From contig JACKHZ010000009.1 of the NCBI GenBank assembly GCA_020638735.1, positions 752,615 through 816,614 of the forward strand: 64,000 nt of DNA, read 5' to 3'. The notes under the pieces were generated by a model. That model saw only the letters and a list, made by a program, of their open reading frames with translations, was not told the DNA's origin and did not search any database. Below are positions 46,202 through 55,924 of this stretch, piece by piece. The number at the start of each line of letters is the position of its first letter. Positions within the stretch are counted from its first letter, which is position 1. The DNA is from Planctomycetota bacterium. Its GTDB lineage: Bacteria > Planctomycetota > UBA1135 > UBA2386. The position numbers were made by a program, and so were the translations under genes.

Positions 46202-47686
46202 ATGACGGCTTGGCAACGATTGCAGCGCCTGCCGCGCGCCGAGCTGCGCGCCGAGCAGGACCACCTGCTGCGCAGGTACGTGCGCGAATACCTCTACCCG
46301 TTCTCGCCGTACTACCGCGCGCTGTTCGACCACAGCGGCGTGCGCCCCGAGCAGATCCGCACCGTCGACGACCTGCGCCGCCTGCCGCTGACGAAGAAGC
46401 AGGACCTGCTGCCGACCGACGCCGACCCGCAGCGGTTCAAGCAGTTCATCCTGCAGCCCGACGCGGCGTCGCTGAAGGCCTCCTGGCCGCTGGCGAAGAA
46501 GCTGCCGCTGCTGTGGCAGAAGTGGACCCAGGGCACCGAGGCGGTGAAGCGCCGCCTGCGCGACGAGTTCGCGCCGTGCTTCATGACCTTCACCACCGGG
46601 CGGTCGGCGGAGCCGGTGCCGTTCTTCTACTCGGCGCACGACATCCACAACCTGCACGACACGGGCGCGCGGCTGGTCGACGTGATGGCGCTCGACCCCG
46701 AGTACCGGATCGCCAACGTGTTCCCGTACGCGCCGCACCTCGCCTTCTGGCAGGTGTTCTTCGCCGGCCAGGCCGCCGGCATGATGGCGCTGTCGACCGG
46801 CGGCGGAAAGGTCATGGGCTCGAGCGGCGACCTGCGCGCGATCACGCGGCTGCGCGCCGACGCGCTGATCGGCGTACCGGGCTACGTCTACCACCTGCTG
46901 CGCCGCGCCGTCGCCGACGGCCTCGACCTGTCGTCGATCCGCTGCGTGGTGCTCGGCGCCGAGCGCGTGCCGTCGGGCATGAAGGACAAGATCGTGCAGT
47001 TGCTGGAGGCCACCGGCGCCCACGACGTGCGCGTGTTCGGCACCTACGGCTTCACCGAGGCGCGCATGGCGTTCGCCGAGTGCCCGACCAAGGGCAACGA
47101 GTACACCGGCTACCACCTCTACCCGGACCTGGCGATCTTCGAGGTCGTGAACCCGCAGACGGGCGAGGTGCTGCCCGACGGCGAGAGCGGCGAGCTGGTG
47201 TTCACGCCGCTGCGCGCGCGCGCCAGCACCGTGTTCCGCTACCGCACCGGCGACCTGGTGCGCGGCGGCCTGCAGTACGAGCCGTGCCCGCACTGCGGCC
47301 GCACCGTGCCGCGCATCTCCAGCGACCTGACGCGCGAGTCGAGCCTCAAGGACCTGCAGCTGCTCAAGGTCAAGGGCACGCTGGTCAACCTCGAGGACTG
47401 CGCGATGCTGCTCGGCAGCATGCCGGAGGTCGAGGAGTGGCAGATCGAGCTGCGCAAGAAGGACGACGACCCGTTGGAGGTCGACGAGATGATCGTGCAC
47501 CTCGCGGTGCGCCCCGAGTGCGGCGAGGACGCCGCCGCCGAGCGCGTGCAGGAGCTGTTCAAGAGCCGCCTCGAGATCTCGCCCAACCAGATCGAGTTCC
47601 TCGGGCTCGAGCCGATGCTGCGCAAGATCGGCATGGAGACCGAGATGAAGGAGAAGCGCTTCGTCGACGCGAGGCCCAAGGTATGA
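46202..47686 (+). CDS. PaaK/LuxE-like acyl-adenylate-forming enzyme
   Basis: 494 residues. It resembles phenylacetate-CoA ligase: FTTGRSAEPVPF (ATP loop position, about 139), FGTYGFTEARMAF (about 279, the A5 motif), ELVFTPL, and YRTGDLV with the ribose-binding Asp. A zinc-ribbon-like CPHCGRTVPRI follows (about 363), as in this family. The final domain contains KVKGTLVN and a lysine near 480. It would activate a carboxylic acid with ATP, probably making an acyl-CoA for the next two genes. The start is 46202 (GGGAGG lies 10 bases back) rather than 46193, but this is not decided. The stop overlaps the thiolase start as ATGA. The acid used is unknown. Confidence 0.85.
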   Translation: MTAWQRLQRLPRAELRAEQDHLLRRYVREYLYPFSPYYRALFDHSGVRPEQIRTVDDLRRLPLTKKQDLLPTDADPQRFKQFILQPDAASLKASWPLAKKLPLLWQKWTQGTEAVKRRLRDEFAPCFMTFTTGRSAEPVPFFYSAHDIHNLHDTGARLVDVMALDPEYRIANVFPYAPHLAFWQVFFAGQAAGMMALSTGGGKVMGSSGDLRAITRLRADALIGVPGYVYHLLRRAVADGLDLSSIRCVVLGAERVPSGMKDKIVQLLEATGAHDVRVFGTYGFTEARMAFAECPTKGNEYTGYHLYPDLAIFEVVNPQTGEVLPDGESGELVFTPLRARASTVFRYRTGDLVRGGLQYEPCPHCGRTVPRISSDLTRESSLKDLQLLKVKGTLVNLEDCAMLLGSMPEVEEWQIELRKKDDDPLEVDEMIVHLAVRPECGEDAAAERVQELFKSRLEISPNQIEFLGLEPMLRKIGMETEMKEKRFVDARPKV

Positions 47687-48990
47687 GCAGCCAGAAGAAG
47701 CCGTCGCGCGGCATGGCGATCGTCGCCGGCGTGCGCACCCCGTTCTGCAAGGTCCAGGGCGCGCTGGCGGGCGCCGCCGCCGCCGACCTCGCCACCGCCG
47801 CGTTCCGCGAGCTGCTCGACCGCACACCGATCCGCCGCGACGCGATCGACGAGGTGATCCTCGGCTGCGCCGGGCCCGACGCGCGCGAGGCCAACGTCGC
47901 CCGCGTCGCCGCGCTGCGCAGCGGCCTGCCGGAGACGACGCCGGCGGTGACCGTGATGCGCAACTGCGCGTCGGGCATGGAGGCGGTGCTGGCGGCGCGG
48001 CAGAAGCTGCTCGCCGGCGAGGGCGAGGTGTTCCTGGTCGGCGGCGCGGAGTCGATGAGCAACTTCCCGCTGCTGATGGGGCCGAAGCTGGTGAAGTTCT
48101 TCACCCGGCTCGGCAAGGCGCGCTCGTTCGGCCAACGGCTCGCGGCGATGGCCAGCTTCCGCCCGTCGGCGCTGAAGCCGCGCATCGCCATCGTCGAGGG
48201 CCTGACCGACCCGATCACCGGCCTGATGATGGGCAACACGGCCGAGAAGGTCGCGCAGCGCTTCGGTATCGACCGCGCGGCGATGGACGCCTACGCGCTC
48301 GAGAGCCACCGCCGCGCGACCGCGGCACGGGCGAACGGCCGCTTCACCGCCGAGATCGCGCCGCTGGTCGCGCCGCCCCGCTTCGACGCCGCGGTCGAGC
48401 AGGACGACGGCATCCGCACCGAACAGACGATCGAGGCGCTGCAGAGGCTGCGCCCGGTGTTCGACCGGCGCGAGGGCGACGTCACCGTCGGCAACAGCTG
48501 CCAGGTCACCGACGGCGCGGTCGCGCTGCTGTGCACGTCGTTGTCGATGGCGAAGAAGCTCGGCCTGCAGCCGCTGGCGGTCGTGCGCAGCGCGCACACC
48601 GCGGCGCTGTCACCGGCGACCATGGGGCTCGGCCCGGTGCACGCGGTGCCGGGCGCGCTCGAGCGCGCCGGCATCGGCTTCGACGACGTCGGCGTGATGG
48701 AGCTCAACGAGGCCTTCGCCGCGCAGGTGCTCGGCTGCCTCGCGGCGTTCGCCGACGACGACTACTGCCGGCGCGAGGTCGGGCTGCCGGCGGCGCTCGG
48801 CGCGTTCGACCCGGCGCTGGTCAACCCCAACGGCGGCGCGATCGCGCTCGGCCACCCGATCGGCGCCACCGGCGCCCGCCTGCTGCTGACCCTGGCGCAC
48901 GAGCTGCGGCAGCGCTCGGCGCGCTACGGCGTCGCCACTCTCTGCATCGGCGGCGGCCAGGGCCAGGCCGTCGTGCTGGAGGCCGCATGA
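47683..48990 (+). CDS. fadI: Acetyl-CoA acyltransferase (thiolase), FadI-like
   Basis: 435 residues, close to FadI length. The nucleophile Cys is in MRNCASGME (about 95), the catalytic His in [10 protein letters not shown] (about 390) and the second Cys in LCIGGGQG (about 421); NEAF is present near 346. The insertion region and the order of motifs fit FadI-type thiolases of the anaerobic-type beta-oxidation pair. It should cleave 3-ketoacyl-CoA with CoA. It overlaps both neighbours as ATGA (47683 and 48987), so the three genes are translated together. Confidence 0.93.
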   Translation: MSSQKKPSRGMAIVAGVRTPFCKVQGALAGAAAADLATAAFRELLDRTPIRRDAIDEVILGCAGPDAREANVARVAALRSGLPETTPAVTVMRNCASGMEAVLAARQKLLAGEGEVFLVGGAESMSNFPLLMGPKLVKFFTRLGKARSFGQRLAAMASFRPSALKPRIAIVEGLTDPITGLMMGNTAEKVAQRFGIDRAAMDAYALESHRRATAARANGRFTAEIAPLVAPPRFDAAVEQDDGIRTEQTIEALQRLRPVFDRREGDVTVGNSCQVTDGAVALLCTSLSMAKKLGLQPLAVVRSAHTAALSPATMGLGPVHAVPGALERAGIGFDDVGVMELNEAFAAQVLGCLAAFADDDYCRREVGLPAALGAFDPALVNPNGGAIALGHPIGATGARLLLTLAHELRQRSARYGVATLCIGGGQGQAVVLEAA

Positions 48991-51215
48991 GCACCACCGG
49001 AAGTTCTGCCGCGACCCCGACCGCGGCCGCCAAGGTCCCCGCGGCGCCGCTCGCGCTCGAGCGCGTGCAGCTGACGATCGGCGACGACGGCATGGCGGTG
49101 CTGCGCCTCGGCCGCGCCGACGAAGGCATGGTCACGCTGACCGTCGAACGCATCGCCGAGCTCGACGCAGCGTGCGACCGCCTGCTGTCCCACGAAGCGC
49201 TCGGCGACGGCAGCCTGCGCGCGGTGATCGTCACCGGGCCGGACCCGACGGCCGCGCCAGGCGCCGACGCGCGGCGGCCGGGCGCGGCGATGTTCTGCGC
49301 CGGGGCCGATGTCAACCTGATCCGCGAGGTCACCGACCCACAGGACGGCGAAGCGGCCGCCGTGCGCGGCCGCAGCGTGTTCGAGAAGCTGCGGCGGCTG
49401 CGCGCGCCGGTGATCGCGGCGATCGAGGGGCCGTGCCTCGGTGGCGGCCTCGAGCTGGCGCTGTTCTGCGACCTGCGCGTCGTCGCCGACGCACCGGGCA
49501 CGCAGCTCGGCCTCCCCGAGGTCAAGCTCGGCATCGTGCCGGGCTTCGGCGGCACGCAGAACCTGACCCGCCTGATCGGGCTGCCGAAGGCGCTCGACCT
49601 GATCCTCAACGGCAAGCTGCTGCGGCCCAAGCAGGCGCTGCGGAGCGGCGTGATCGACCGTCTGGTGCCGCGCAGCAAGCTGCTCACCGCCGCGCGCGAA
49701 GAGGCGCTGAAGCTGGCGGGCGACGGACGCAAGGCGCCGCCGCGCCGCCTGCGCGGCCAGGCGTTCTGGCTGAGCCGCACGCCGCTGCGCGCGCTCGCCG
49801 TGCGCGCCGCCCGGAAGGCACTGGCGAAGGGCCAGGCGCGCTTCTACCCCGCGCCCGGTGAAGCGCTGCGCTGCTGCCTGGCGGCGCTGACCATGCCGGT
49901 CGCGCAGGGCTTCGCGGTCGAGGCGAAGGCGCTCGGCGCGATGATCGCGACCGACGTCTCGAAGGCGCTCGTGCACCTGTTCTTCCTGACCGAACGCCAG
50001 AAGCGGCTCGGCAAGCAGGACGGCGCGCGCGACGTGCAGCGCGCGTTCGTGCTCGGCGGCGGCGTGATGGGCGCCGGCATCGCCGGCCTGCTGGCGCAGA
50101 AGGGCACGGCCACGCGCCTGTGCGACGTGGCGATGGCGCCGCTGCAGCGCGCCAAGCAGCGCCTGCAGGCGACGCTCGACAAGCAGACGAAGCGCCGCCG
50201 CATGGAGCGTCACGAGGCGCAGGCGGTGCAGGACCGGTTCGCCGTGTCGACCGAGGCCGGCAGCCTGCGCGACACCGACCTCTGGCTGGAGGCCGTCGTC
50301 GAGGACCTGGCCGTCAAGCAGAAGGTCATGCAGGACGCCGTCGCGCGCGGCCTGCCGGACGACGCGCTGCTGGCGACCAACACCAGCTCGCTGTCGGTGA
50401 CGGCGATGCAGCAGGGCGTGCCGCACCCGGAGCGGGTGATCGGCGTGCACTTCTTCAACCCGCCCGAGAAGATGCCGCTGGTCGAGGTGATCCGCGGTCG
50501 CGACACCGACGACGCCGCGGTCGCCACCGCGTGCCGCCTCGCAGTGCGGCTCGGCAAGTTCCCGGTCGTCGTGCGCGACTCGGCCGGATTCCTGGTCAAT
50601 CGCTGCCTCGCCCCCTACGTAAACGAGGCGGCGCGGCTGCTGCTCGAGGGCTCGAGCCCCGAGTCGATCGACGCGGCGATGCTCGACTTCGGCATGCCGA
50701 TGGGGCCGTGCCGCCTGCTCGACGAGATCGGCTTCGACGTCGCCGCCAAGGTCAGCGAGGTCATGCACGGGGCGTTCCCCGAGCGCATGCAGCCGTGCGA
50801 GCTGTTCGCGGCGATGGTCGAGGCGAAGGCGCTCGGCCAGAAGAGCGGCGGCGGCCTGTTCGGCGCGAACGGCAAGGGCGACGGCCCCGGCCGCGCGGTG
50901 CTGGCGGCGCTGCGCCGCAGCCGCGGCACGCCGGCGCGGCAGGCGTCGCGCTCGGAGCTGCTGCAGCGGCTCGTCTACCCGCTGGTCGACGAGGCGTTCC
51001 GCTGCCTCGACGAAGGCCTGGTCGAGCACGAGCACGACCTCGACCTCGGGCTGGTCATGGGCATCGGCTTCCCGCCGTTCACCGGCGGCATCACCCGCTT
51101 CGCGCGCCGCGAGGGACTGGCGACGATCGTCGCCCGCCTGGACGAGCTGGCGCGCGGGCTCGGCACGCGGTTCCGCCCGTGTGATGGCCTGCGCCGCCGC
51201 GCCATCGACGGTTGA
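48987..51215 (+). CDS. fadJ: Multifunctional fatty-acid oxidation protein (enoyl-CoA hydratase + 3-hydroxyacyl-CoA dehydrogenase), FadJ-like
   Basis: 742 residues. The N-terminal hydratase domain (about 30-330) has FCAGADVNLI and EGPCLGGGLELALFCDL with the acidic residue, then VKLGIVPGFGGTQNL, so both catalytic acids are present. The dehydrogenase part follows: NAD loop VLGGGVMGAGIAG (about 353), TNTSSL, HFFNPPEKMPLVEVI, then DSAGFLVNRC and GPCRLLDEIGFDV. The C-terminal region ends in GFPPFTGG. It performs the two middle steps of beta-oxidation. It partners with the thiolase just upstream, giving an FadI/FadJ-like complex. The start is ATG 48987 in an ATGA overlap. Confidence 0.94.
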   Translation: MSTTGSSAATPTAAAKVPAAPLALERVQLTIGDDGMAVLRLGRADEGMVTLTVERIAELDAACDRLLSHEALGDGSLRAVIVTGPDPTAAPGADARRPGAAMFCAGADVNLIREVTDPQDGEAAAVRGRSVFEKLRRLRAPVIAAIEGPCLGGGLELALFCDLRVVADAPGTQLGLPEVKLGIVPGFGGTQNLTRLIGLPKALDLILNGKLLRPKQALRSGVIDRLVPRSKLLTAAREEALKLAGDGRKAPPRRLRGQAFWLSRTPLRALAVRAARKALAKGQARFYPAPGEALRCCLAALTMPVAQGFAVEAKALGAMIATDVSKALVHLFFLTERQKRLGKQDGARDVQRAFVLGGGVMGAGIAGLLAQKGTATRLCDVAMAPLQRAKQRLQATLDKQTKRRRMERHEAQAVQDRFAVSTEAGSLRDTDLWLEAVVEDLAVKQKVMQDAVARGLPDDALLATNTSSLSVTAMQQGVPHPERVIGVHFFNPPEKMPLVEVIRGRDTDDAAVATACRLAVRLGKFPVVVRDSAGFLVNRCLAPYVNEAARLLLEGSSPESIDAAMLDFGMPMGPCRLLDEIGFDVAAKVSEVMHGAFPERMQPCELFAAMVEAKALGQKSGGGLFGANGKGDGPGRAVLAALRRSRGTPARQASRSELLQRLVYPLVDEAFRCLDEGLVEHEHDLDLGLVMGIGFPPFTGGITRFARREGLATIVARLDELARGLGTRFRPCDGLRRRAIDG

Positions 51216-51231
51216 GCAGGCGGCTCGGCCA

Positions 51232-51256
51232 CGCCGCCCCGCGACCGGTGGCGGCG
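51232..51256 (+). terminator. Hairpin after the beta-oxidation operon
   Basis: CGCCGCC (51232-51238) pairs perfectly with GGCGGCG (51250-51256) around 11 bases, 16 bases after the fadJ stop. No T-run follows. Confidence 0.4.
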
Positions 51257-51313
51257 CGGGTTGTCGCCCATCGCAACGCTCGACCGCAACGGCCGAACGG
51301 ATGCGAGCTCTTT

Positions 51314-51322
51314 TGCTACAAT
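51314..51322 (+). promoter_or_regulatory. Extended -10 promoter before the 51417 lipoprotein gene
   Basis: TGCTACAAT is an extended -10 element (TGn plus TACAAT, 5 of 6). It lies in a locally AT-richer stretch 95 bases before the start. No -35 box stands out, which an extended -10 tolerates. Confidence 0.4.
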
Positions 51323-51416
51323 GCCTTGTGAACGGTGAGATTCGCTGCAGTCCGGCTGGCCACCGCGCCGATCCAGGTGCCGGCGCAGCGACGTTCTTTC
51401 TCCGAGGGTCTGCAGT

Positions 51417-52403
51417 TTGAGATATCCGACCGGCATTCTGGCCTGCTTGCTGGCCGGTTGCGCGATGCAACCGACCGCCGGCACGGGTCCAGACGCCGCG
51501 GTGGCCGTCGCGCTGCCCGAGCCGGGTCAGGTGCTGCGGGTCGGTCTCGAGTTCCTGCCGCCCGACGACCGGTTCGCCGACGCCGAGCCCGAGCGGGTCG
51601 AGGCCCATCCGCTGCGCGTCGGCGCCGGCGGCAACGGCCCCGACCTCGCGCGCGGGCGCGACGCCGACGAGCGCTCGTCGCTGGTGCCGCGCCTGACCCA
51701 CGCCGACTTCGACGCGATCGACGACCCCATCGCCCGCGAGACGGTGCACTTCCTCGCCGACCTGGTCGCGACCGACGCGCAGCGCGTGCAGCGAGAGGTC
51801 GGCATCCCGTTCTTCGACTTCCGTCGTGACGACACCGAGCGCGGCATGCTGCTGCACAGCGAGGAGCGCAACCAGCTCGATCACGAGCAGTGGTGCCAGC
51901 AGAACGGCATCGGCCTGCTGAAGCGCCCGCTGCGCCAGATGCTGAAGCGCCTGCCGATCGTGCACGAGCTGCAGGTCGAGGTCGACGAGTTCCGCTCCGA
52001 GCAGGTGCCGCTGTCCGAGGACTACCAGCAGGCCCACGGCGACCGCCGGCATCTCGGCCGCGTGTCGGTGCGGCTGCACGCCAACGACCTCGCCGACCCG
52101 GTCGAAGTCGTCTACATCCGCTCCGGGGTGCGCATCGGCACGAGCCAGGAGCACGCCAAGCTGTCGCTGGACTACCAGCTCGACACGTTCGTGCACCTGT
52201 CCTTCCGCGCCCGCAACGACTACGCCAGCGGCCATACCCGGCTGCGCGCCGACCTGGTCTACAGCCCTTCGCCGCGACTGACCGTGCACCTGGCGGCCGG
52301 CGACGACATGGACTTCCTGTCCACCTCGTCGATCTACTCGCTCTACCAGTCGCCGATGGATGGCAAGGCGGGGCTGGTGCTCTACGCCGTGCACACCTTC
52401 TGA
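51417..52403 (+). CDS. Lipoprotein of unknown function (beta-rich)
   Basis: 328 residues. The start is TTG 51417 after GAGGG (51404-51408); it opens a lipoprotein signal peptide MRYPTGILACLLAGCAM with lipobox LAGC. The middle contains DRFADAEP and VPRLTHADFDAIDDP. The last 130 residues alternate hydrophobic and polar residues in strand-like runs (VSVRLHANDLADPVEVVYI, SLDYQLDTFVHLSFRARNDY, TRLRADLVYS, RLTVHLAAGDD), with an aromatic end (LYAVHTF), as in outer-membrane or beta-barrel-like proteins. A C-terminal Phe is typical of outer-membrane proteins. Function unknown. Confidence 0.75.
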   Translation: MRYPTGILACLLAGCAMQPTAGTGPDAAVAVALPEPGQVLRVGLEFLPPDDRFADAEPERVEAHPLRVGAGGNGPDLARGRDADERSSLVPRLTHADFDAIDDPIARETVHFLADLVATDAQRVQREVGIPFFDFRRDDTERGMLLHSEERNQLDHEQWCQQNGIGLLKRPLRQMLKRLPIVHELQVEVDEFRSEQVPLSEDYQQAHGDRRHLGRVSVRLHANDLADPVEVVYIRSGVRIGTSQEHAKLSLDYQLDTFVHLSFRARNDYASGHTRLRADLVYSPSPRLTVHLAAGDDMDFLSTSSIYSLYQSPMDGKAGLVLYAVHTF

Positions 52404-52438
52404 ACGAAATCGCCCCGCCGCCGGCCCGATCGGCGACG

Positions 52439-53455
52439 ATGCACACCGTGCGCACCCCGCCCTTCTCCGCCACGGCGCTGACGCTGCTCGCCGCCGCCTG
52501 CTCGCTGCAGCCGGCGCCTGGCACGGCGCGCCCGCCGCTGCCGCTCGCCGACGCGGTGCCGCTCTTGACGCCCGACTGCAGCCGCTGGCAGGACGACGGC
52601 TGGCGGGCCCGCGGCGTGCTCGACGGCGGCGGCGAACGGGTGCGCTTCGAGCTGCGGCGCGCGGCGGGCCCGGCGACGCCCGCGCGGCCGGTGGTGCTGC
52701 TGGTGCCGATCCTGGCCGGCGGCGCCGACCTGATGGAGCTGGTCGCGCGGCGGATCTGCGCCGAGGGCTTCGACGTCGCGTTCTGCGCTCGCGCCGGCGA
52801 CGCCCTGCTGCCGCCGCAGCGCGGCCCGGAGCTCGACGAACTGTTCCGCCGCACGGTGCTGCACCAGCGCCTGTTGTTGCGGTGGCTCGCAAGCAGCCCC
52901 GACGCACCGCCGGCCACGTTCCTCCTCGGCGTCTCTCTCGGCGGCATGGTCGCGACGGTGGTCGCCGCCGAGGAACCGTCGGTGCACGGGCTCGCGGTCT
53001 GCTTCAGCGGCGGCGACCTGCCGAGCCTGATGATGGCCAGCAGCGAACCGATCGTGCGCGAATGGGTCGACTGGCGGCGCACCACCGACGGCATCGACGG
53101 CTGCGCCCTCGACCAGGAGCTGCGCCGGACCCTCGGCTGCGAACCGCTGCGCTACGCCGCCCGGGTGCCGACCGACAAGGTGCTGTTCGTCGACGCGGGA
53201 CTCGACACCGTCGTGCCGCCGCCCAACCAGGCCTTGCTGTGGGAGGCGTTCGGCCGCCCGGAGCGCCTGACGCTGCCGCTCGGCCACTACTCGGCCGTGC
53301 TGGGTCTCGACCGGGTCATCCTCGCCACCGCGGATCACTTCCGGTCGCTGACCCCGCCGACGCCCCCGGGAGCAACCGCGGCCCTTGCGCGTCGAGCGGC
53401 GCGGCCGTTTGATCTTGGCCCCCCGGAATCCACTATCCCAGCCGACTCTCCATGA
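52439..53455 (+). CDS. Alpha/beta-hydrolase lipoprotein
   Basis: 338 residues. The leader ends in a lipobox (TLLAAACS). The nucleophile elbow GVSLGG is at about 164, the acid is probably in VDAGLDTVVPP (about 254) and the His in PLGHYS (about 282), so the catalytic triad of an alpha/beta hydrolase is complete. The substrate is unknown; a cell-envelope esterase or lipase is plausible. ATG 52439 is 35 bases after the previous stop. The stop overlaps the next start as ATGA at 53452. Confidence 0.83.
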   Translation: MHTVRTPPFSATALTLLAAACSLQPAPGTARPPLPLADAVPLLTPDCSRWQDDGWRARGVLDGGGERVRFELRRAAGPATPARPVVLLVPILAGGADLMELVARRICAEGFDVAFCARAGDALLPPQRGPELDELFRRTVLHQRLLLRWLASSPDAPPATFLLGVSLGGMVATVVAAEEPSVHGLAVCFSGGDLPSLMMASSEPIVREWVDWRRTTDGIDGCALDQELRRTLGCEPLRYAARVPTDKVLFVDAGLDTVVPPPNQALLWEAFGRPERLTLPLGHYSAVLGLDRVILATADHFRSLTPPTPPGATAALARRAARPFDLGPPESTIPADSP

Positions 53456-54609
53456 ACCTGCGCTCCTGCCTCTGCGCGCCGCTCCTGCTGGCGTTCTCCC
53501 TGCCCGCCCAAGAGGGCTCCGCCCAGGACCCCGAGAAGCAGACGGGCCCGACGCCCCAACAGGAGGTCGAGAACCTGCGCGCCGAGAAGCTCCGCCTGCA
53601 GCGGGAGATCCACTATGCCCAGGAGCGCGTGGCCGACGCGAAGAACCTGCTGCGCAGCAAGCTGACCCGGGCGGAGCAGAGCTTCCGCTCGATCGAAGCC
53701 GGCGTCTCGGCGGCCAGCATGCCGGCCGCCGCCCGGCAGCCGCGCCGCGTCGCCCGCGTCGCCACCGAAGAGGAGCTGCGCCAGCAGCCCGAGGGCACCA
53801 TGCTGATCGTCGAAGGCCGCGCCATCGCGCAGGGCTTCTTCGACAAGGTCATGGACTACATGCGCGAGCACTCCGCCGGCGACGACGCGGTGCGCGCGCA
53901 GCGGGTGGCGTTCGACCTGATCCGCACCGAGGCGATGGCCGCGGCGTTCTACGAGAGCGAGGGCGAAGCCCGGTTCGGTGACGTGCTCGGCCAGATCCAG
54001 CAGGGCAAGTCGGTCGCCGAGGTCGCCAAGGAGACCGGCAGCGTGCCCGGCGCCGACCCCGAGGGGCGCGTCGTCGTCACCCGCAACTCGCAGTACGGCC
54101 CGTTCTTCGAGCAGGTCGCCTTCACCACCGAGCCCGGCACCGACGCGTCGCCGTTCCGCAACGCCAACGGCTACGTGCTGATGCACGTCGACGGCATCGA
54201 GAAGGGCGCGACGCCGGAGCAGGACACCGCGATCTGCCACGTCGCGCAGGTCAACTACGCCGACGTCGCCGAGATGCAGCGCGCCCAGCTCAAGGTCAAC
54301 ACCGGCCAGATCGAGGTGATCGCCCGCGACCAGGCGGCGCTCGACATGCTGCCGGCGCTGTTCAAGGCGGCGCCGACGGCGCCGAGCCTCGTGGCGGATC
54401 GGCGCGGCATGCTCGCGCAGCAGGCGAAGGAGATGGAGCAGCGCATCCAGCAGCTGCAGGCCAGCGGCGGCGACCAGGCGGAGATCACCGCGCTGAAGCA
54501 GAAGCTCGAGGCGGTCAAGAAGGCGATGGAGGCGACGCCGGAAGGCGTGGACGACGGCCTGAAGACCAGGTCGATCGAGCAAGAGCACGAGAAGAAGGGC
54601 GAGAAGTGA
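53452..54609 (+). CDS. Exported parvulin/SurA-like peptidyl-prolyl isomerase-type protein
   Basis: 385 residues with a signal peptide (LCAPLLLAFSLPAQ). An early coiled coil (about 40-75, VENLRAEKLRLQREIHYA) is followed by a helical SurA-N-like region and a parvulin-like segment (about 175-250: IQQGKSVAEVAKETG, YGPFFEQVAFTTEPGT, ANGYVLMHVDGIEKG), which is the order seen in PpiC domains. The C-terminal 50 residues form another charged coiled coil. The catalytic Cys/His/Asp set of parvulin is not evident, so a chaperone role without isomerase activity is possible. It starts inside the previous gene's stop (ATGA). Confidence 0.75.
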   Translation: MNLRSCLCAPLLLAFSLPAQEGSAQDPEKQTGPTPQQEVENLRAEKLRLQREIHYAQERVADAKNLLRSKLTRAEQSFRSIEAGVSAASMPAAARQPRRVARVATEEELRQQPEGTMLIVEGRAIAQGFFDKVMDYMREHSAGDDAVRAQRVAFDLIRTEAMAAAFYESEGEARFGDVLGQIQQGKSVAEVAKETGSVPGADPEGRVVVTRNSQYGPFFEQVAFTTEPGTDASPFRNANGYVLMHVDGIEKGATPEQDTAICHVAQVNYADVAEMQRAQLKVNTGQIEVIARDQAALDMLPALFKAAPTAPSLVADRRGMLAQQAKEMEQRIQQLQASGGDQAEITALKQKLEAVKKAMEATPEGVDDGLKTRSIEQEHEKKGEK

Positions 54610-54722
54610 GTCGCCGGCCCGCGCGTCGGGCCCGATGATCGGTTCGCTTCCCCACAGCCCGGAGGCCGATGGCGCAGCCGTCGGCCGCGGCCTTCCACAC
54701 CTCGAGTCCCACACCACGGCCC

Positions 54723-55388
54723 ATGGTCGCGATCCGCAAGAGCGGCGGCGTCGTCGCTTTTCACTGGCAAGGCAAACTCACCGACCCGCGCGAGGACGCG
54801 TTCGCCGACGCACTGTCGCAGCGACGCTTCCGCACCATCGAGAACGCCGCCAGCGAGGAGGTGTCGGTCGGCTGGGTCACGCCCGCCGACCCGACCGGTG
54901 ACAGCTTCGCCACCGAAGACCTCGACGGCGGCGCCGGCGCGTGGCTGCGCTTCCGCATCGACAAGAAGTCGATGCCGATGAAGTGGCTGCAGATCCACCG
55001 CGACGCGGCCGAGAAGGCGCGCGGCAAGAAGCTGTCGGCGCGCGAGCGCCGCGAGCTCAAGGACGACCTGATGGACCAGCTGCTGCCGCGCGTGCTGCCG
55101 ACCATCACGCTGGTCGACGCGCTGCTGTTCCACGACCGCCGCACGGTGCTGCTGTTCGCCACCAGCAAGACCGCCAGGGAGGCGTTCGTGAAGCTGATGT
55201 TCGAGACCTTCACCGTGCAGCTCGACCAGGGCAACCCGCTCGAGAACGGGCTACGCCTCGACCTCGGCGAGGAAGAGGACTTCGCGCTCGAGCGGCTGGA
55301 GCCGATCCGCTGGCCGAACGCCGAGCGCGCGCAGCCGAGCGCCTCGCTGGCTGCCGCCGCGGCCAGCGCCGCGGAGGGCGACGCATGA
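54723..55388 (+). CDS. rdgC: RdgC-like recombination-associated protein
   Basis: 221 residues from ATG 54723; an in-frame ATG at 54669 would add 18 residues. It matches RdgC by order of motifs: RFRTIENAASEEVSVGWVTP near the start (E. coli has FTPCG, then GWVPP), WLRFRIDKKSMPMKWLQIH in the middle, then the basic helix KKLSARERRELKDDLMDQLLPR, TLVDALLFHDRRTVLLFATSK and AREAFVKLMFETF. RdgC is a ring-forming DNA-binding protein that modulates RecA. It is shorter than E. coli RdgC (303 residues) and lacks the C-terminal part, so the ring gate may be absent. Its stop overlaps the next gene by ATGA. Confidence 0.83.
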   Translation: MVAIRKSGGVVAFHWQGKLTDPREDAFADALSQRRFRTIENAASEEVSVGWVTPADPTGDSFATEDLDGGAGAWLRFRIDKKSMPMKWLQIHRDAAEKARGKKLSARERRELKDDLMDQLLPRVLPTITLVDALLFHDRRTVLLFATSKTAREAFVKLMFETFTVQLDQGNPLENGLRLDLGEEEDFALERLEPIRWPNAERAQPSASLAAAAASAAEGDA

Positions 55389-55903
55389 ACCAGACCAACG
55401 CAGGCGCCGAGTCGCACGGCTGGCTGGGTGAGGAGTTCCTGACCTGGCTGTGGTTCCGCTGGGAGACCGACGGCGGCGAGTTCACGCTGCCGGGCGGTCG
55501 CATCGTCGGCGTCGCGCTCGACGACTTCCTGACCTTCGCCGCGCCGACCGACGACGAGACCGAACAGACGCTGCGCCGCGGCCTGCCGACCCGCACCGCC
55601 GAGGCGCGCACCGCGCTGCGCCAAGGCCGGCGGCTGCGCAAGGCGCGCCTGCTGGTCGCCGAGGGCGAGCGCCAATGGGCCGCGACGCTCGACGGCCCGA
55701 CCCTGTCGCTCGGCGGCGTCAAGCTGCCCGAAGACGCCGAGGAGTGCGAGTCGGACACCGACCGCACCGCCGACCGCGCCGCCAACTGGCTCGCGCTGCA
55801 CGAGATCGTGCAGGGCCTCTACCGGCTGTTCCTCAAGGAGCGCCTGCGCGCGGACTACAAGTCCACCGGCGCCGAGGCCCAGGCGAGCTGGATGGCCCGC
55901 TGA
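55385..55903 (+). CDS. Conserved partner of the RdgC-like protein
   Basis: 172 residues, soluble, with no signal. The start SHGWLGEEFLTWLWFRWETDGGEF is rich in aromatic residues, then ALDDFLTFAAPTDDETEQTL and RKARLLVAEGERQW. The C-terminal half is helical (ANWLALHEIVQGLYRLFLKERL). I recall similar proteins next to short RdgC-like genes in other phyla, but cannot check. The ATGA overlap with the RdgC-like stop implies a joint complex. Molecular role unknown. Confidence 0.7.
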   Translation: MNQTNAGAESHGWLGEEFLTWLWFRWETDGGEFTLPGGRIVGVALDDFLTFAAPTDDETEQTLRRGLPTRTAEARTALRQGRRLRKARLLVAEGERQWAATLDGPTLSLGGVKLPEDAEECESDTDRTADRAANWLALHEIVQGLYRLFLKERLRADYKSTGAEAQASWMAR

Positions 55904-55924
55904 AGGCCCTGGCCTGGGGCCACC

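Noticed and set aside
48924..52907. 1327-codon leftward frame opposite fadJ and neighbours
   Set aside because: It spans several real genes and gaps, and lacks motifs.
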